From Bacillota bacterium (GTDB taxonomy: Bacteria; Bacillota; Clostridia; Oscillospirales; Ruminococcaceae): a stretch of DNA of 38,399 nucleotides. The notes beneath the pieces were generated by a model. The model searched no databases. It was not told the DNA's origin and saw only the letters and a list, made by a program, of their open reading frames with translations. Made by a program: the position numbers and the translations under genes. Where the stretch lies: positions 1-38,399 of the forward strand of contig JAEWWW010000071.1 of assembly GCA_023396215.1 (NCBI GenBank), given 5' to 3'. Positions 38,358 through 38,399 of this stretch are shown piece after piece (the first letter of the stretch is position 1; the number at the start of each line of letters is the position of its first letter).

Positions 38358-38399
38358 AGAGGGGCGTGGGGCGGGGTTAACCCGCCGCCCCCCGGGATA
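38358..38399. repeat. G-rich palindromic repeat R6, copy b, at the window end
   Basis: GGGGCGTGGGGCGGGG-TTAA-CCCGCCGCCCC with the tail CCGGGATA, similar to 60-105. The region between R2b and this repeat (38221-38357) holds no gene that I can support. Confidence 0.4.

Noticed and set aside
1..38399. CRISPR array, tRNA or rRNA genes, transposase, prophage
   Set aside because: No regularly spaced direct repeats, no cloverleaf with a GTTCRANNC arm, no ribosomal RNA sequence and no recombinase-like protein were seen.

Overview
The window reads as chromosomal DNA of an anaerobic, GC-rich, low-motility-content Clostridia (Bacillota), most likely of the Oscillospiraceae/Ruminococcaceae type. The grounds are the gene set (LL-diaminopimelate aminotransferase, pyruvate formate-lyase with its activase, ThyX instead of ThyA, DUF3798 lipoprotein with an ABC transporter, an ANTAR regulator next to glnA, the MltG/U32 peptidase pair), strong AGGAGG-type ribosome binding sites, sigma-A promoters with 17-bp spacers, and many small palindromic intergenic repeats. 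I see no phage, plasmid, transposase, CRISPR array, rRNA or tRNA. Taxonomy is inference from family knowledge; no search was run.

Layout. (1) 1-2415: a promoter drives a previously unlisted 40-codon ORF, glnA and an ANTAR-domain protein with a degenerate receiver. (2) 2530-9728: carA, then one continuous reading frame encoding carbamoyl-phosphate synthase large chain fused to diaminopimelate epimerase, then nadE and dapL, ending at a clear terminator. (3) 9909-14213: single-gene units: a D-2-hydroxyacid dehydrogenase, a lipoprotein of unknown function, a 4-cysteine uracil-DNA glycosylase-like protein and a membrane GGDEF protein. (4) 14381-20168 on the minus strand: pflB-pflA with a 450-nt leader and two palindromes around the promoter, and an overlapping MFS transporter-PHP phosphoesterase pair. 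(5) 20541-22157: an ElaA-type acetyltransferase, a membrane protein gene interrupted by one in-frame TGA, and a flavodoxin. (6) 22429-27879: a DUF3798 lipoprotein plus a CUT2/Bmp-like ABC transporter (ATPase and two permeases), substrate unknown. (7) 28013-29402 minus strand: a ferritin-like protein without the usual metal ligands and a bacteriohemerythrin gene broken by an in-frame TAA. (8) 29462-34259: thyX-tmk followed by a DUF2156 protein, a GNAT, a DJ-1/PfpI protein and 5-formyl-THF cyclo-ligase, a one-carbon/thymidylate-flavoured run. (9) 34601-38073: a Gly/Cys-rich small membrane protein with a SigK-like promoter, mltG and a U32 peptidase/tRNA hydroxylase family gene.

How the genes work together. 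Nitrogen enters through GlnA; glutamine feeds CarAB; the CarB polypeptide carries DapF, which uses the LL-diaminopimelate made by DapL two genes downstream to give meso-DAP for lysine and peptidoglycan. PflB/PflA make acetyl-CoA and formate in anaerobic fermentation; formate enters the folate pool, which ThyX and the 5-formyl-THF ligase use.

The most unusual signals are the small basic, Gln-rich ORF translationally adjacent to glnA, the CarB-DapF fusion, two genes each broken by one stop codon, and several families of small inverted-repeat elements (R1-R4) that sit at gene ends, twice supplying the stop codon of the upstream gene. I did not find an obvious defence or other wholly new multi-gene system; the best candidates for something undescribed are the GlnA-linked small protein and the DUF3798 transporter.
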